From NCBI RefSeq assembly GCF_037975245.1, contig NC_092569.1, forward strand, positions 531,001-595,000: DNA of 64,000 bases. The letters are read 5' to 3'. This DNA comes from Apostichopus japonicus. Lineage: Eukaryota; Echinodermata; Holothuroidea; Aspidochirotida; Stichopodidae. Positions 1 to 12,700 of the stretch are shown here, piece after piece (positions within the stretch are counted from its first letter, which is position 1; every line of letters starts with the position of its first letter). Below the pieces are notes generated by a model. That model ran no database searches. It was not told where the DNA came from and saw only the letters and a list, made by a program, of their open reading frames with translations. The position numbers and the translations under genes were made by a program.

Positions 1-565
1 ATATTTATTTATTGGTGTTAGACTTATGAGAAGAGGTATAATGTCTTTATGGCTGACTTCCAATAACCATTGTTCAAATGGATGTACAAAAGAGTTATTA
101 ATTTGTGCACAGTTTCTTATCTCTACATGACACACATCGGAAGAAGTAACATTAGAGTTTGATTGCACTTTGCTGAAATTTTGTCTAATTTCCTTTCAAG
201 TATCTATTTTCCCACTTAGAGTGATCTGTTTAAGTATAGATCTTACGTTACAGTAGACAATTATCTTAACATTATCCGAATATTAAAGACTAATTGCATA
301 TTTTAAGTAGCTAAGTTGTGTTTTTGTAACAATATTCCACATAATTATTGATTCTGTGTGGTTCTCAGCATTTTATCACTCAGACACTTGTTCATATTTG
401 TATTAATAACATTTGTATTAATCACATGTAAACGTATGATTAGTCATGTTGATCTGCATTTGAATGGGATTTTACTTGAAAAAACAATTTTTTTTTTACC
501 TAAATCAACTTCAAATATTCTTTTATCAACTTTGAGAGACTCATGAGTTATATTTGATCTTACAG
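1..565 (+). other. Intron (3' part) upstream of the first visible exon
   Basis: AT-rich non-coding sequence that ends in the acceptor tgatcttacag. No coding segment, repeat or RNA gene is recognised. The previous exon lies outside the window and must end in phase 0, because exon 1 begins on a codon boundary. Confidence 0.7.
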
Positions 566-781
566 GATCTCCAGGGTGAGATTGATGTCCTTGAAAATAC
601 CATCGTTGCTGTGCAAGATAACAGCAGCCACCTGATGTCTGCTGCCCCCAGTCAAGCCGATACAACCCAGATTAACGATGAGGTAGATGGAATGGTCCGT
701 CGCTACCAGAAACTGAAGGGTATCGTCAACGACAAATACATGCAACTTGAGGCAGGCAACCAAGAAGTTGTCAAATACCAG
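566..781 (+). CDS. MACF1: Spectraplakin exon 1 of window: spectrin repeat 1 (partial)
   Basis: Residues 1-72 of the visible protein, phase 0 at both ends (acceptor tcttacag, donor cag|gtaaca). It encodes helix B and C of a spectrin repeat: [20 protein letters not shown], then the helix C pattern [19 protein letters not shown]. The usual Trp of helix C is replaced by Tyr (RRYQKL). Helix A must come from an exon upstream of the window. A 289-bp intron follows, carrying a short GACA/GATA run near 968-990. Confidence 0.9.
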
Positions 782-3700
782 GTAACAATTACATCTTTAT
801 GTGAGGTTTGCAACAGAAAAGACTAGCACACAAAAGAAAGTAAATTATCTTACTTAAATAAATATTACCTACATAATTAAATAAATTATAAATGATATGA
901 TATTGTGTTACTTTGTGTTAGATTATGTTATGTTATAGACATACACGGACAAATAGGTAGATGCATAGACAGACAGACAGATAGACAGATGAAAGCAGCC
1001 CAAACTCATTGTCAAAAGCCAAAATTTGCGCATTTAATCATCATTCTCTCTTTTCTTTTGTTGTCACCAGTCATCACTGAATGACATTTCCAGCCAACTC
1101 TCAAAGCAAGAGGATGACCTGGACCGAATGGATCCAGTGGCCAGAGATCTACCAACTCTGGACAAACAGAACAAAGACATCCAGACCTTCCAAGATGAAC
1201 TGGAACTCTTGAAGGGAACCATCCTCAAGGCAGAGACCGCCTACAAAGACATCATTGACCGTGGATTCATGTCTGATCCTGAAGGCTTCAGAGAACAGAT
1301 TGAAAATATCAACAAACGCTGGTTGAAAATACGGGAAAGAGCCAACACCCGTCATGCGGACATTGACCGAACAAATGCCAGAATGCAGGACCTGAAACAT
1401 CTCTTTGATGAGGTCAACGGAGGTCTTGATAAGGCCGAGATGGAGATCAGAGGCTGGAAGCCAGTCGGTGCTGATGTAGACACCATCAAAAGACAAGAGA
1501 AAGAATTTAAGGTAAGCAGAGATGTTTGAAGTTTTTTTCTTATATCCAACCCATTTCTGCAGCAGTGACTAAACTTCAAACGGTATGAAGCCAACAAATG
1601 ATTGATACATTGCTGTCAGTACAGAAGAATACCATAGTGACTGTTAACTTTTTCAAACCTGTCATTAACACAACACAAGAATAAACATGTTATTCCTCAA
1701 AAGTTGTAAACTTTTTGCTTACTACAAGTACAAACAATATTTTGTGAATGTATATCAATGAAATCAAACCTCTTTGCTTCAAGTTCACTTTTGCTACAAC
1801 CCTTCTAAACTCCAAACATTGACAAAAAGCATGTAGCACTAGAATGTCCTGTTTATAAATATTTATATTTGTACTGGAAATAAATAAATAAATAAATAAA
1901 TAAATAAATGAATAAATAAATACAAAATTGACAGGATGCTTAGCTTCTGTTTCACCAGTTCAGGTCAGAACTGATATTCACCCGTCTTCTTTGTTTCCTT
2001 AATAATGTTATTAATGAAAAACACTTCCATTAGAAGTTTACACCATTGAGATCGACCAGAATGAAAAGGTGCTGTGGTGTCCTTCCAATTATCCACATGT
2101 GCTAATTATTATATCCAATTATAAACCAAGAACAGATTTGGGGGCTGAAAACACTCCAAGTTAGCCCACATCTTGCCATGTGCCAACCTTTACCCTATCC
2201 TACTGTTATATTATACACAACTATAAACCAACAACAGAGTTGGGGGCTTAACCACTTCAAATAAACCCACACCTTGCCATGTGTCAACCTTTACCCTATC
2301 CTACTGTTACATTATACACAATTATAAACCAAGAACAGAGTTGGGGACTGCACCACTTCAAAGTTAACCCACACCTTACCATGTGTCAACCTTTACCCTA
2401 TCCTACTTTTGCATTATACACAATTATAAACCAAGAACAGAGTTAAGGGCTTCACCACTTCAAATAAACTCACACCTTACCATGTGTCAACCTTTACCCT
2501 ATCCTACTGTTACATTATACACAATTATAAACCAAGAACAGAGTTGGTGGCTGCACCACTTCAAAGTTAACCCACACACCTTACTGTGTTCTTCATGAAG
2601 TAGTCAGTTATCTCTCCAATATTGTCAATTTTGTTTAAATTTAACTGTACCAAGGTTTGATTAGATTCTTTCATTTTGCTTCAAATCACAATTTCTTCTT
2701 TGTTTCTTCCTTGCAGGCGTACATGAGGAACCTTGTTGATCCTCTGACTCCCAGGGTCCGAGATGCCAACAGACTTTGTCAGAATCTTGTTCAGAGTGCT
2801 GCACCACATGTCAGTACAACCGCCCTTGAGGGGGATCTGAAGAGAATGAATGACAGGTGGAACAGCCTCCTTGAAAAGGTAAATGTTATGTATATTTTGT
2901 GACACTCATGATTCATGGGTCCTAGTATTTTGTATGTCAGAGTTCAATTAACTGTATATATTGGAGCAGATGAATTATATGGATTGGTACTATGCTTAGA
3001 AGGAGAGTAACTGGTTGAGTTTTGTAACAATTAATATGCCACCACCTTTCAGATTCACTCACGAAAAAAGTAGAGTGCTTTATAAAAACAACAGAAAGTG
3101 TTTCTTCTCGTTTACAAAAGGCTCTTAGCTGGTGATTCCCCTGAACAGCCGATCACATCTTTGACCTTGATACTTATCAGTTGTGAATGTGTGGTAGATC
3201 TAAGCCAGGCGTGGTTACAAAATTGATCTTGCAGGCAATAGAGAAATCTTGTACCATATATCTGTGGGCCACAACACTTTAAGATGTACCAACTCCCATG
3301 ACAAAAACATTGTAAATATTACACTGTGTGGGAACTGAAAAACCCAGCAAAAGATTGAAAACATTGCTCTTCCTGGAAACTTGTGTGTGGGCTCATGAAC
3401 CCCTCGGTGTTGGCCCCATATAGTGTAAGTCCCAAGTGGTCTGTGGGGTGTATTTTCCCCTCCTAGTCGAGTTGTTGGTGCTTGTTTGAAATTTTAAAAT
3501 CCATACAATATTTTGCTATTTAAGTGTAAAATTGCTATTGATAAATGATGTTACGTACAAATGTAAATAACACTCACGATCATGTCTCCTCTCCCTTGTA
3601 TTTGTAGAACAATCAACGTCGTGGTAATCTGAATGAAGGCCTTCTGAGGTGCGGTAAATTCCAAGAGGCCCTCCAATCCCTCTTGTCATGGATCTCCGAC

Positions 3701-6700
3701 ACCGAAGCCATGGTCAAGAACCAATCAGGTCCATCGTCAGATTACAACGTTCTCAAGGCACAAATGTCTGAGCAGCAGGTCAGTTGATTGACATTTGCTT
3801 CCATTCATAATAATATTATCAACCTCACTGTACCATGCTTAAAAATAACTGCGTAACATTTAAGACCCTGACCCTGTGATCACCTTCTTCTGGTTTACCT
3901 CCTTAAGTCCCACGGATCTAGACCAAATGTCCAAGATCAAACCCCTTTCCCCCCCCCCCCCCCCCCCCAAAAAAAGTTTGGATTTATAGCAGATTTAACA
4001 AGTCTTAGAAGACTTCTCTATTTTTAAACCAGAAGAAAATGATAAACCTACATGTCTACTGGAAGGGTTTCTGATGCAAATGAGACTTTGCACATTAAAA
4101 GATGTAAGGAGGATTGTAGTTGTGTGTGAGGTAGTGGAAGAGTGGGCAGGGGGAGGGGGTTGTGCAGTTGTCTTTCCATGATTTTTGATGTGAATAGGTG
4201 ACATATTTAATCCCAAAAGCATAGAGCCATACATATATGAAATATGCAACATAGAATAGAGAAAAATCCTTTACTCCACCCCCCCCCCCAATATTTCTCC
4301 ATAATATTCATGATTAGCATGACAGAGCAAGGGGCAATGTTTTAAATAGTAACATGAATAAAAGAAAACTATTTCCTGTTTTCTACAATACACTGCATTT
4401 GAGAAATCGCTCATAATTTTGTAGCAGCTGTAATTCTTGTAATCTTTAAAGTGCTGTTCCTATAATCAGCTGATTTGTTTCCTGTTCTACCAAAGCCAAA
4501 AAGGTTAATAAGCACAAACGTAGGTTTAAATACCACAAATCCAGGAAGTACTGAAATGATTGTAGGACCTTCCCCGTCATTTGTGATGATTTCTTCGTAA
4601 TGATTGAAACAATCAACCACAATTAGGCATAAAATCCTGCTGATTGGTAGTATCATTCGCTCATATCAATTGTTGTTTTTGTTTAGTACAAGCATGAGTC
4701 AGTTGTGACCTTAGTTCTTTTCCAGGTTGCCTTGGAACTCTCTAGATTTTACATAGTTAGAAAGCTGGAACCCTCTATATTTTACATAGTTAGAAAGCTG
4801 GAGCTCTTTTTAGTTTACATAGCTAGAAAGCTGACTACTCCCTCTGGGCCTACACCAAATAAACCGTACAAATGTTATTTGAATTACTACTGACTGGCTG
4901 TTCTGTGTTTGTTCTGTGGCTGTCTGTTACAGAGATTGTGCACATTGCAAATATATACCTGTACAAGTAAAGGTTTTGTGCTTTTTCTGCAATCCTTGAA
5001 TCCAAATTGCTTTGCTAGGGCCTTGAGCCCATCCAAAAAAGGATCAGGAGAAATAGAAAACCATCTTTAACAGGGCAAATTATCATTCACATCAGGAACC
5101 ATTGGGGGTGATGGGGGGGGGGGAGTAAACAGGATGCTGTGTTTCCATTTTCTTTTGAGACTGACTCAGAGCTTTCAAATGGAGAAGTCTTGGTAGACCT
5201 GTCTAAATTTCCAAAAAAATGTTCCATGACAAATGACACAAGGTTAGGGTAGTGGTTGTCATAACACAGGGTTAGGATAGTGGATGTAGTAACACAGGGT
5301 TTAGGATAGTGGATGTAGTAACAGGTAGGGTAGTGGTTGTAATAACACAGGGTTAGGGTAGTGGTTGTAGTAACACAGGGTTAGGGTAGTGGTTGTAGTA
5401 ACACAGGGGTTAGGGTAGTGGTTGTAGTAACACAGGGTTTAGGATAGTGGATGTAGTAACAGGTAGGGTAGTGGTTGTAATAACACAGGGTTAGGGTAGT
5501 GGTTGTAGTAACACAGGGTTAGGGTAGTGGTTGTAGTAACACAGGGTTAGGATAGTGGATGTAGTAACACAGGGTTTAGGATAGTGGATGTAGTAACAGG
5601 TAGGGTAGTGGTTGTAATAACACAGGGTTAGGGTAGTGGTTGTAGTAACACAGGGTTAGGGTAGTGGTTGTAGTAACACAGGGGTTAGGGTAGTGGTTGT
5701 AGTAACACAGGGTTTAGGATAGTGGATGTAGTAACAGGTAGGGTAGTGGTTGTCATAACACAGGGTTAGGGTAGTGGTTGTAGTAACACAGGGGTTAGGG
5801 TTGTGGTTGAAGTACCAAGGATAAGGTAGTAGTTGTCTTAACACAGGGTTAGGGTAGTGGTTGTAGTAACACAGGGTTAGGGTAATGGTTTTAGTAGCAC
5901 AGGGTTAGGGTAGTGGTTGTAGTAACACAGGGTTAGGGTAATGGTTTTAGTAGCACAGGGTTAAGGTAGTGGTTTTAGTAACACAGGGTTTAGGATAGTG
6001 GATGTAGTAACAGGGATATGGTAGTGTGTGTAGTAACACAGGGTTAGGGTAATGGTTTTAGTAGCACAGGGTTAAGGTAGTGGTTTTAGTAACACAGGGT
6101 TTAGGATAGTGGATGTAGTAACAGGGGTTATGGTAGTGTGTGTAGTAACACAGGGTTAGGGTAGCGGTTGTAGTAACCCTGGGGTTATGGTAGTGGTTGT
6201 AGTAACACTAGGTTAAGGTTGTGGTTGTAGTAACACAGGGTTAGGGTATTCATTGTAGTAACACTGTTAGGGTAGTGGTTGTAGTAACTCAAGCAAAATG
6301 GTTCATCATGCTCCTTCAGTAGTTACTGTCCTTGATGATGCGTCTTGTATTTTTAATTTATTTAAACATTTCCCCATAATGCCTGTCCTCAACTTGCACT
6401 TACTAGCAAATATCCCTTAATCTGAAGTCAGAGAGTCTTTGTGGTATAAGCATTTTGAGAAAATTGACAAAACACGTGAGGAAATAATGAGGTTTTCAAA
6501 TACAGGTGTCTGTGTTTTGATTGTAAGAAACTCATTCCATAGTTCTGAAACTTTTCAAGTATTATTTAAAAAACATTCTAAACATGTATCTGAAGATTGA
6601 ATTTATTTCTTCCTTTATCCATCTTTCAGCTGTGTGATCGTATCATCACTGACCGAGAGCCTAGTGTCTCATCCCTAAAAGAGATGGGTGAACAGCTGGC

Positions 6701-9700
6701 CAAGGTCTCTGATCCACAAGATCGTATGCGAATACAGCAGCAGCTCTCAGACCTAGAGAGGAGGTGGAACAACTTGAAAGATACCGTCAAAGACCGAAGA
6801 CAGAAACTGGAACAGACAGAAAGACTGGCTAGGGTGAGTATAGTAGAGTCTTGATCTCTATAACCTTGGAACACAACATTTGATGCATTCAGCCTCCTCT
6901 TCATTGTGAGTTAGGAGGGGGAGGGTTGTTTACTCAAATGGAGGGGTTGTTTGAATGTGGGAGAGGAATTGTAAGGTTGTTAGGACTGATATAAACCACT
7001 AAAGTTAACAGTCTGGCAGATTTGTAACCACACATGTGTTAACTTAGAGCCTTATCATGCAGCAGTTTGGTTTGTTTATAATAAGTCTTAGCAAGACTCT
7101 ACTTTCAAAGAAGATAGAGGCATACTTCAATCACTATTTGTATTTGAACACGGCCAATATACTGCCAAATTTGTTATGTGTATGCAACGTCAAACATTTT
7201 ATTTCAGTGTCATTGAACTATAGTCAAATTGCTTAACATGCCAGCTTTCTACACGAAATGATAAGATGTTTTACTACTGCAAAAAAGACCTGTGCAGGTT
7301 AGATATATAAAATTTACTTTAAAACATTCTAAAATAAAAGTTACCAAAAATGTATAAAAGAACTTTGATCTTAGCAGCATCTTCTTCAAAGGAGAAAAAA
7401 ACTCACTCACAGAGTAATGCCTCGGTCAGTTAGCATCTTCATGGTGGAGCCCAGAATCTTCAAAGTAGTTTGCATTTGTGTACAGAAAACTTGTTTTAGT
7501 TTTGAACTAAAAACATCCTCAATTCTCATAGTGCAGAGAGACAACAGAGAAAGAAAACTAGAAACAGGGTTTAAAATCTATAAATTAATTATCACCTTGG
7601 CACTTACCTATATTCTTGTTCATTATTGCAAATAGACTTTATTGGAGAGAGAATTCATCATTTGTTGTGTCCAAGGTTGTAAATAGTATGAGAAAGATTC
7701 CCCCCATGTATTGTACAGTGATTGTATTTCTGTTTATGTTCATAAACATACAATGCAATGTCAACAGATGTACTACACCAATAGTTTACACACAGTTAAA
7801 GCCAATAGTAGGTTTGCGTTTATTTCACCTTTATGTAAAGTGGGTGGGTGTATTGACATTACAGAATGGAACCCCTGTGCTTGCTGAGTGCCAAGCTGAC
7901 ACATCTGACATAACCATTAGATTGATAAAAGGCAGAAATATTAACCAGACATTCCCCTGACCGGTAAAACACGACTGCCATAGTAACATGACACATTCAG
8001 AATAAACACAGATCTTTTACCAAGAATTGCACTAAACAACCAAATGCATTGATTACAGGATCAAAGATCAATGTATTCTGTGTTTTCTGTGGCAGATGAT
8101 TTGCAAAGTATTTGAAAAATAAAGGAAGATTGACACTTCAGCATGAATCATTCTTAAGATTTGAATGTGGTTAACAGTTTAAATATTTATCACAGGAAGT
8201 CTCCTGATGTATTACATAAATGATACCAAATGTTGTACATTACATCGAAAAACTTAGGCACAATGTAGGAACGTCATTGGAAATTTTGGCATTAGACCAT
8301 GAATTCAGTCCTAAAACTCTGGAAGAACAACATGAAACATACTGCAATGGTTGTTAAGATGCAATACTTATCGACATTCTTCCCCCTAAATTCCCTGTTC
8401 ATCCTCAACAGGGTCCTTGGACCTTGGTGTCTTTGTTGACACAAGCTCCTAAATATATTAAAGTGATTTATCATCAGGATAACTGAGATACAACCAGTTA
8501 TCCCAGGGAAGTCATTAATGAATAAGTGGTTAACAGTTCTTCTGTGAAACATTTTAAGAAACAGTGAGGCAAGAGTTTATGAACATTAGTGAGGGTAAGG
8601 ATTGCAATACCTATACACCAAACTCAGTGTACACACATTCACCTAGTTTGCCTTGAAACCATTGTGGATAGTCATCGTAGAATTCTTCAACATGGGTTGT
8701 AGGGAATGATTTGTCTGGTAGTGCAATTACCTGAAATGCTTTTACAAAGTGATTAAATTGCTAAAACTGATGCAAAGAAGTATAGCAGTTCTCATACAAT
8801 GGAAGCATACTTTTTGCAGCATTTATGAGTTATGAAAACAAACACACAGCAATGAATCATACCTTTTAACACATGTTTCTCAATGACTTGTATTGTTCTA
8901 TGCATGTCTATCTAAATATCATTTCTGGTTCCACACAATGAGCTAAAGCTGTCTTCCTCAAACTAGTGAGCAAAATCTGGCCACTCCAGAATTCATCCCG
9001 TTATGAATCAAGACAGTCGCCAAATCAATTTTACCTCAGAAATTGAAACCTTTTTTCTTTCTTGCACCTTGGCCTCTCGCTTCTATTGTAGGACTTCCAC
9101 GACAACGTGGATTCAATGAACAGTTGGCTTGAGGGCACAGAGAACAACTTCGCCTCTCAGGGTTCGGTAGCGACAAGCAGGTCGCAGGTCCGCTCACAGA
9201 TGAAATACCAACAGGTAGATCGTGGTTCACGTTGGTAAAGCATGATACCGCCACCTATCCATGCCTTCACTCCCATTGACCGCAATCTTTTTTTGTTATT
9301 TCATTTATTCATCCTTTTTATGTTCACGTCACGTTTAGCTTGCAGTTATGATTTTCAGTTTTTCCTTGTTTTCTTTATTTGGTGCACTGTTTTCAGGCTT
9401 TTTACACATTTTCAAATTGACCATTGACCCCATGTTAGAGGCTGATCGTTCACCGTTGCCTAGGATACTTTACAAAATCATTAGGTTTGGTCAGACACTG
9501 CTCTTGAGGGTTTTCAGATCCTTCTTTCTTTTGCAGACAAGAGCAAAACATTTACTCAATGAGCCACACAGGTTGTTGGCATTTGAAATATTATAACCTT
9601 ACACAGCTAGTGTATGACCTCACCTATTATTAATAGTTGTTTTTGTTTTTCTAATCCTTTTGTCTTGTTGCTTTTTTGTTTTGTTTAGACATAACAGCTT

Positions 9701-12700
9701 TTAACACTTGTTGTACATTATTTTCAACATGTACTTAATTATTCACACTTTCAGTTTTGGCTACAAACAATATATATATACCTTACTACCAACAGCTTGA
9801 ACTCAACAAGTAAAATTAAGATTCTATATCTTGCAGACAAGAATTGTTCTGTATCTTCCAGACAGGCTTCTTTCAAAGCTAGATCATAATACAAAGTGAG
9901 AGTGTTTTCATCTTCAAACAAACATGGACAAGTGTGTTTTTACAAAGAGATCAAGTCTTTGATATTACAGCTGATGCAATGGATTATCGTGGCTTAAATA
10001 TTAGAGTAGTTTTAAGAAAAAATTGTAATCATCAGCAAGTTCTTATATCTTTTTAGAAAGTAATTTTGCAAGAAAATGTACCAATGCGGAGAATATAAAT
10101 CAGTGTTATAATAAGTTGATTGTGGTTAAGTTTATTTGTTTATCGTTGCGTTTTTAATTTAAATTTTGCATTATAGAATTGTTTCATTATTTATAGATAG
10201 CAAATAGTTTTGATGCAAAGTAAAACAGTTAAATTCTAGCTGGAGGTGTGCTTCTGTAAGGTTCAGAAATGACAGAAGATATGAAATAAGATTTTGAAAT
10301 CCATAGCCAAGTTGAAAATTAACAGAGACATTTTATGAAAGAGAGTTTCAAAGAGCATTTGGGATAAATACCGATTACGGTAAACCTTGCCGTTTGGCTA
10401 AAATTATTCTATTCATCAGTACACTATTACCCAAGGTGCTTTATGATTTTAAAATTGAAATTTAATATTTGGAGAAAATTTTAATGGAAGTTTCAAATGA
10501 GGTTTTGTCCGAGATGGTTTGCAAGATTTACTATGCAAGAGGTTTTTATGTCTTTCCATTCTATGTAACTTTTTTTGATAAAATGTTTTTTTTTAGACTA
10601 AACAACAAGTAGTTTGTTTTAGTCCATCATAGTCAAGAATAGGGACAAAGGAGGGGAATTCCCATCAGGGTGGGGAATTCCCCCTCTTAGAATCAGCTAC
10701 AGCAAGGTACAAAAGTTGTATTTTTTACAATGACTGCCTGGGGACCATTTTGGAAAGAGATGGTTTTTGTTTGAAAATTGTTTTCATACCCATTTGTGGA
10801 AAATATTATATTCTAGTGCCACACAATACCAGGGTTTGTTGTGTGTGTGACATACATGAAGTTATATCAAAAGTATTTAGATTGTTAACTATATTTTTTT
10901 TCCCTTTTATATTTTTCCTGAATCATGTAGTTTATGAGTACTTACAGTAAAACTGTTATATGGAGACGGGAAGATTTTGAAAGTACATTTAGTCTTACAA
11001 CTCAATTCAAAAAAGGTTCTGTTGGAGGGGACGCCCATAGGGTCCTTCGTCAGGTAAAGAGTTCTGTGGGAGGGGACGCCCATAGGGTTCTTCGCCAGGT
11101 AAAGGGTTCTGTGGGAGGGGACACCCCTAAGGGTCCTTGGCCATATAAAGGGTTCTGTGGGAGGGGACGCCCATAGGGTCCTTGGCCATTTAAAGGGTTC
11201 TGATGGTGGGGACACCCCTAAGGGTCCTTGGCCATGTAAAGGGTTCTGTGTGAGGGGACGCCCATAGAACCCTTGTCATTTTGTGCAAGACAAGGATTTG
11301 TGAAGTTTTGTTGATTAAAACTCATGTAGCATCTCATCTTATTTACCTCCCTTTTTGCGATAAGTACTTTGTCATTATTGTTATTTTTAATTTGGATTAT
11401 TTAAAACCTTTAATGTTCTCTTTTCATTTTCTTGTTGTTTTTCCTTTTATAATCCAAGTGACAAGTTTGTTTTGCTTGCCAGATTTTCTGGCCTTTTATA
11501 CTTGCACCGTGTTCTGTGCTGCATGTTTCTTTTTGCATCCCCTCCTTTGCCTGTGCTAGTTGCTTCCATTGGTCTCACAGTGAGTCAAAGTCATGACAAA
11601 GTTAATGAACAGTCATGTTGTAGATCATTTAATAATCAAATTCACATTTAAACAGTACTTAAGGCAGCATACTTGATTATTCACAGACCAAAACAATACC
11701 ACCAGTTAACAACAATACCTATGATGCAATTGTCTGTCAATGTTTATGAATCATGACAAAAGACATTGCATATTATAAAACCATAGCTCTTAGTTCACCA
11801 TTACCATGGAAATGGAGAGTCATTGCATTCTTTATTGACCAAGAAGCAAAGGTGACAAAACAAACTTGTTATCAGAGGATATGATATTATTATTATTGCT
11901 AGTCATAAGAAAATTATTGCTAGTCATGCCATACTGTTTTAGATTGTATTCATTCGCTGCTCAATTCATTCATGTGTAGAACAGCTCATATGTCAGTAAT
12001 ATTCGATTTTTGTTTTCTAATTTTTGCTGCAAATTCAATAAAAATCATGCTGGATTTACAGGAACATTACATTTATATACCTGTTCTTATGATTTCTCAT
12101 TTCTCTACCGTTTTGTTCATAACCATTTCCCTCTCAATTTTTTGTTGTTGTTGTTAATTTCATTCTGTTCCTTTGGTATTGTATGATGAATCCATTTTGT
12201 TGCGCATTGTTGTATTGACTTTGCTCTGCATCATACCTGGTAGGAACCTTGTAGTTGACCTTTGACCCTGTGACCTTGCACAACCTTTGGGGGCCAGTTA
12301 GAGGTTATCTCTGCATGGTCTCATTTGCTTGCTGTTTTCAACTCACTGATTTTTGTCACACTTATCAAGCCTCCATTATGTTTTTTTCTTCATTGTAATG
12401 AATGGCCTGCTTACAGTATCATTTACAATCTCACATTTGACTCACAATGACATCTTATTAATCCACTGATAGAATCATGAAGATTTAAACCAAACATCTC
12501 ATTTCGAAAAGATGAGGTATTTTAATCTCCAGTGGAACCACCAGGCGAGAACAAACATGTTTTAGATGTGTTGACATTAATAAAGCATCCTCTAAGTAAT
12601 TGCACAAGGTCCAAGTGTGTTAAGTGTTGTAATTCAAGTTAAGCATAATGCCTTTACTGTGTAGAAAGAACCCTAATTCAACCAGATGCATTTACACAGA

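Larger units (their letters stand above)
1512..2716 (+). other. Intron 2 (1.2 kb) with AAAT microsatellite and 102-bp minisatellite
   Basis: Non-coding, AT-rich. It holds an (AAAT)n run at 1879-1921 and a five-copy 102-bp tandem array (2105-2587), both listed separately. It ends in a good acceptor (ttcttccttgcag). Confidence 0.8.
3779..6629 (+). other. Intron 4 (2.85 kb) with poly-C runs, a 33-bp triplet and a 28-bp minisatellite
   Basis: A poly-C tract lies at about 3950-3968 and another at about 4279-4289, with a poly-G tract near 5118. Two tandem arrays are listed separately. Small open frames on both strands show no family resemblance. Confidence 0.8.

Noticed and set aside
5236-6290. 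Interstitial telomere array (TTAGGG)
   Set aside because: TTAGGG appears once per 28-bp unit, not consecutively. It is a feature of the minisatellite unit.
7616-7960. 114-codon + strand open frame in intron 5
   Set aside because: No recognisable domain, AT-rich composition like its flanks, no splice or promoter context.
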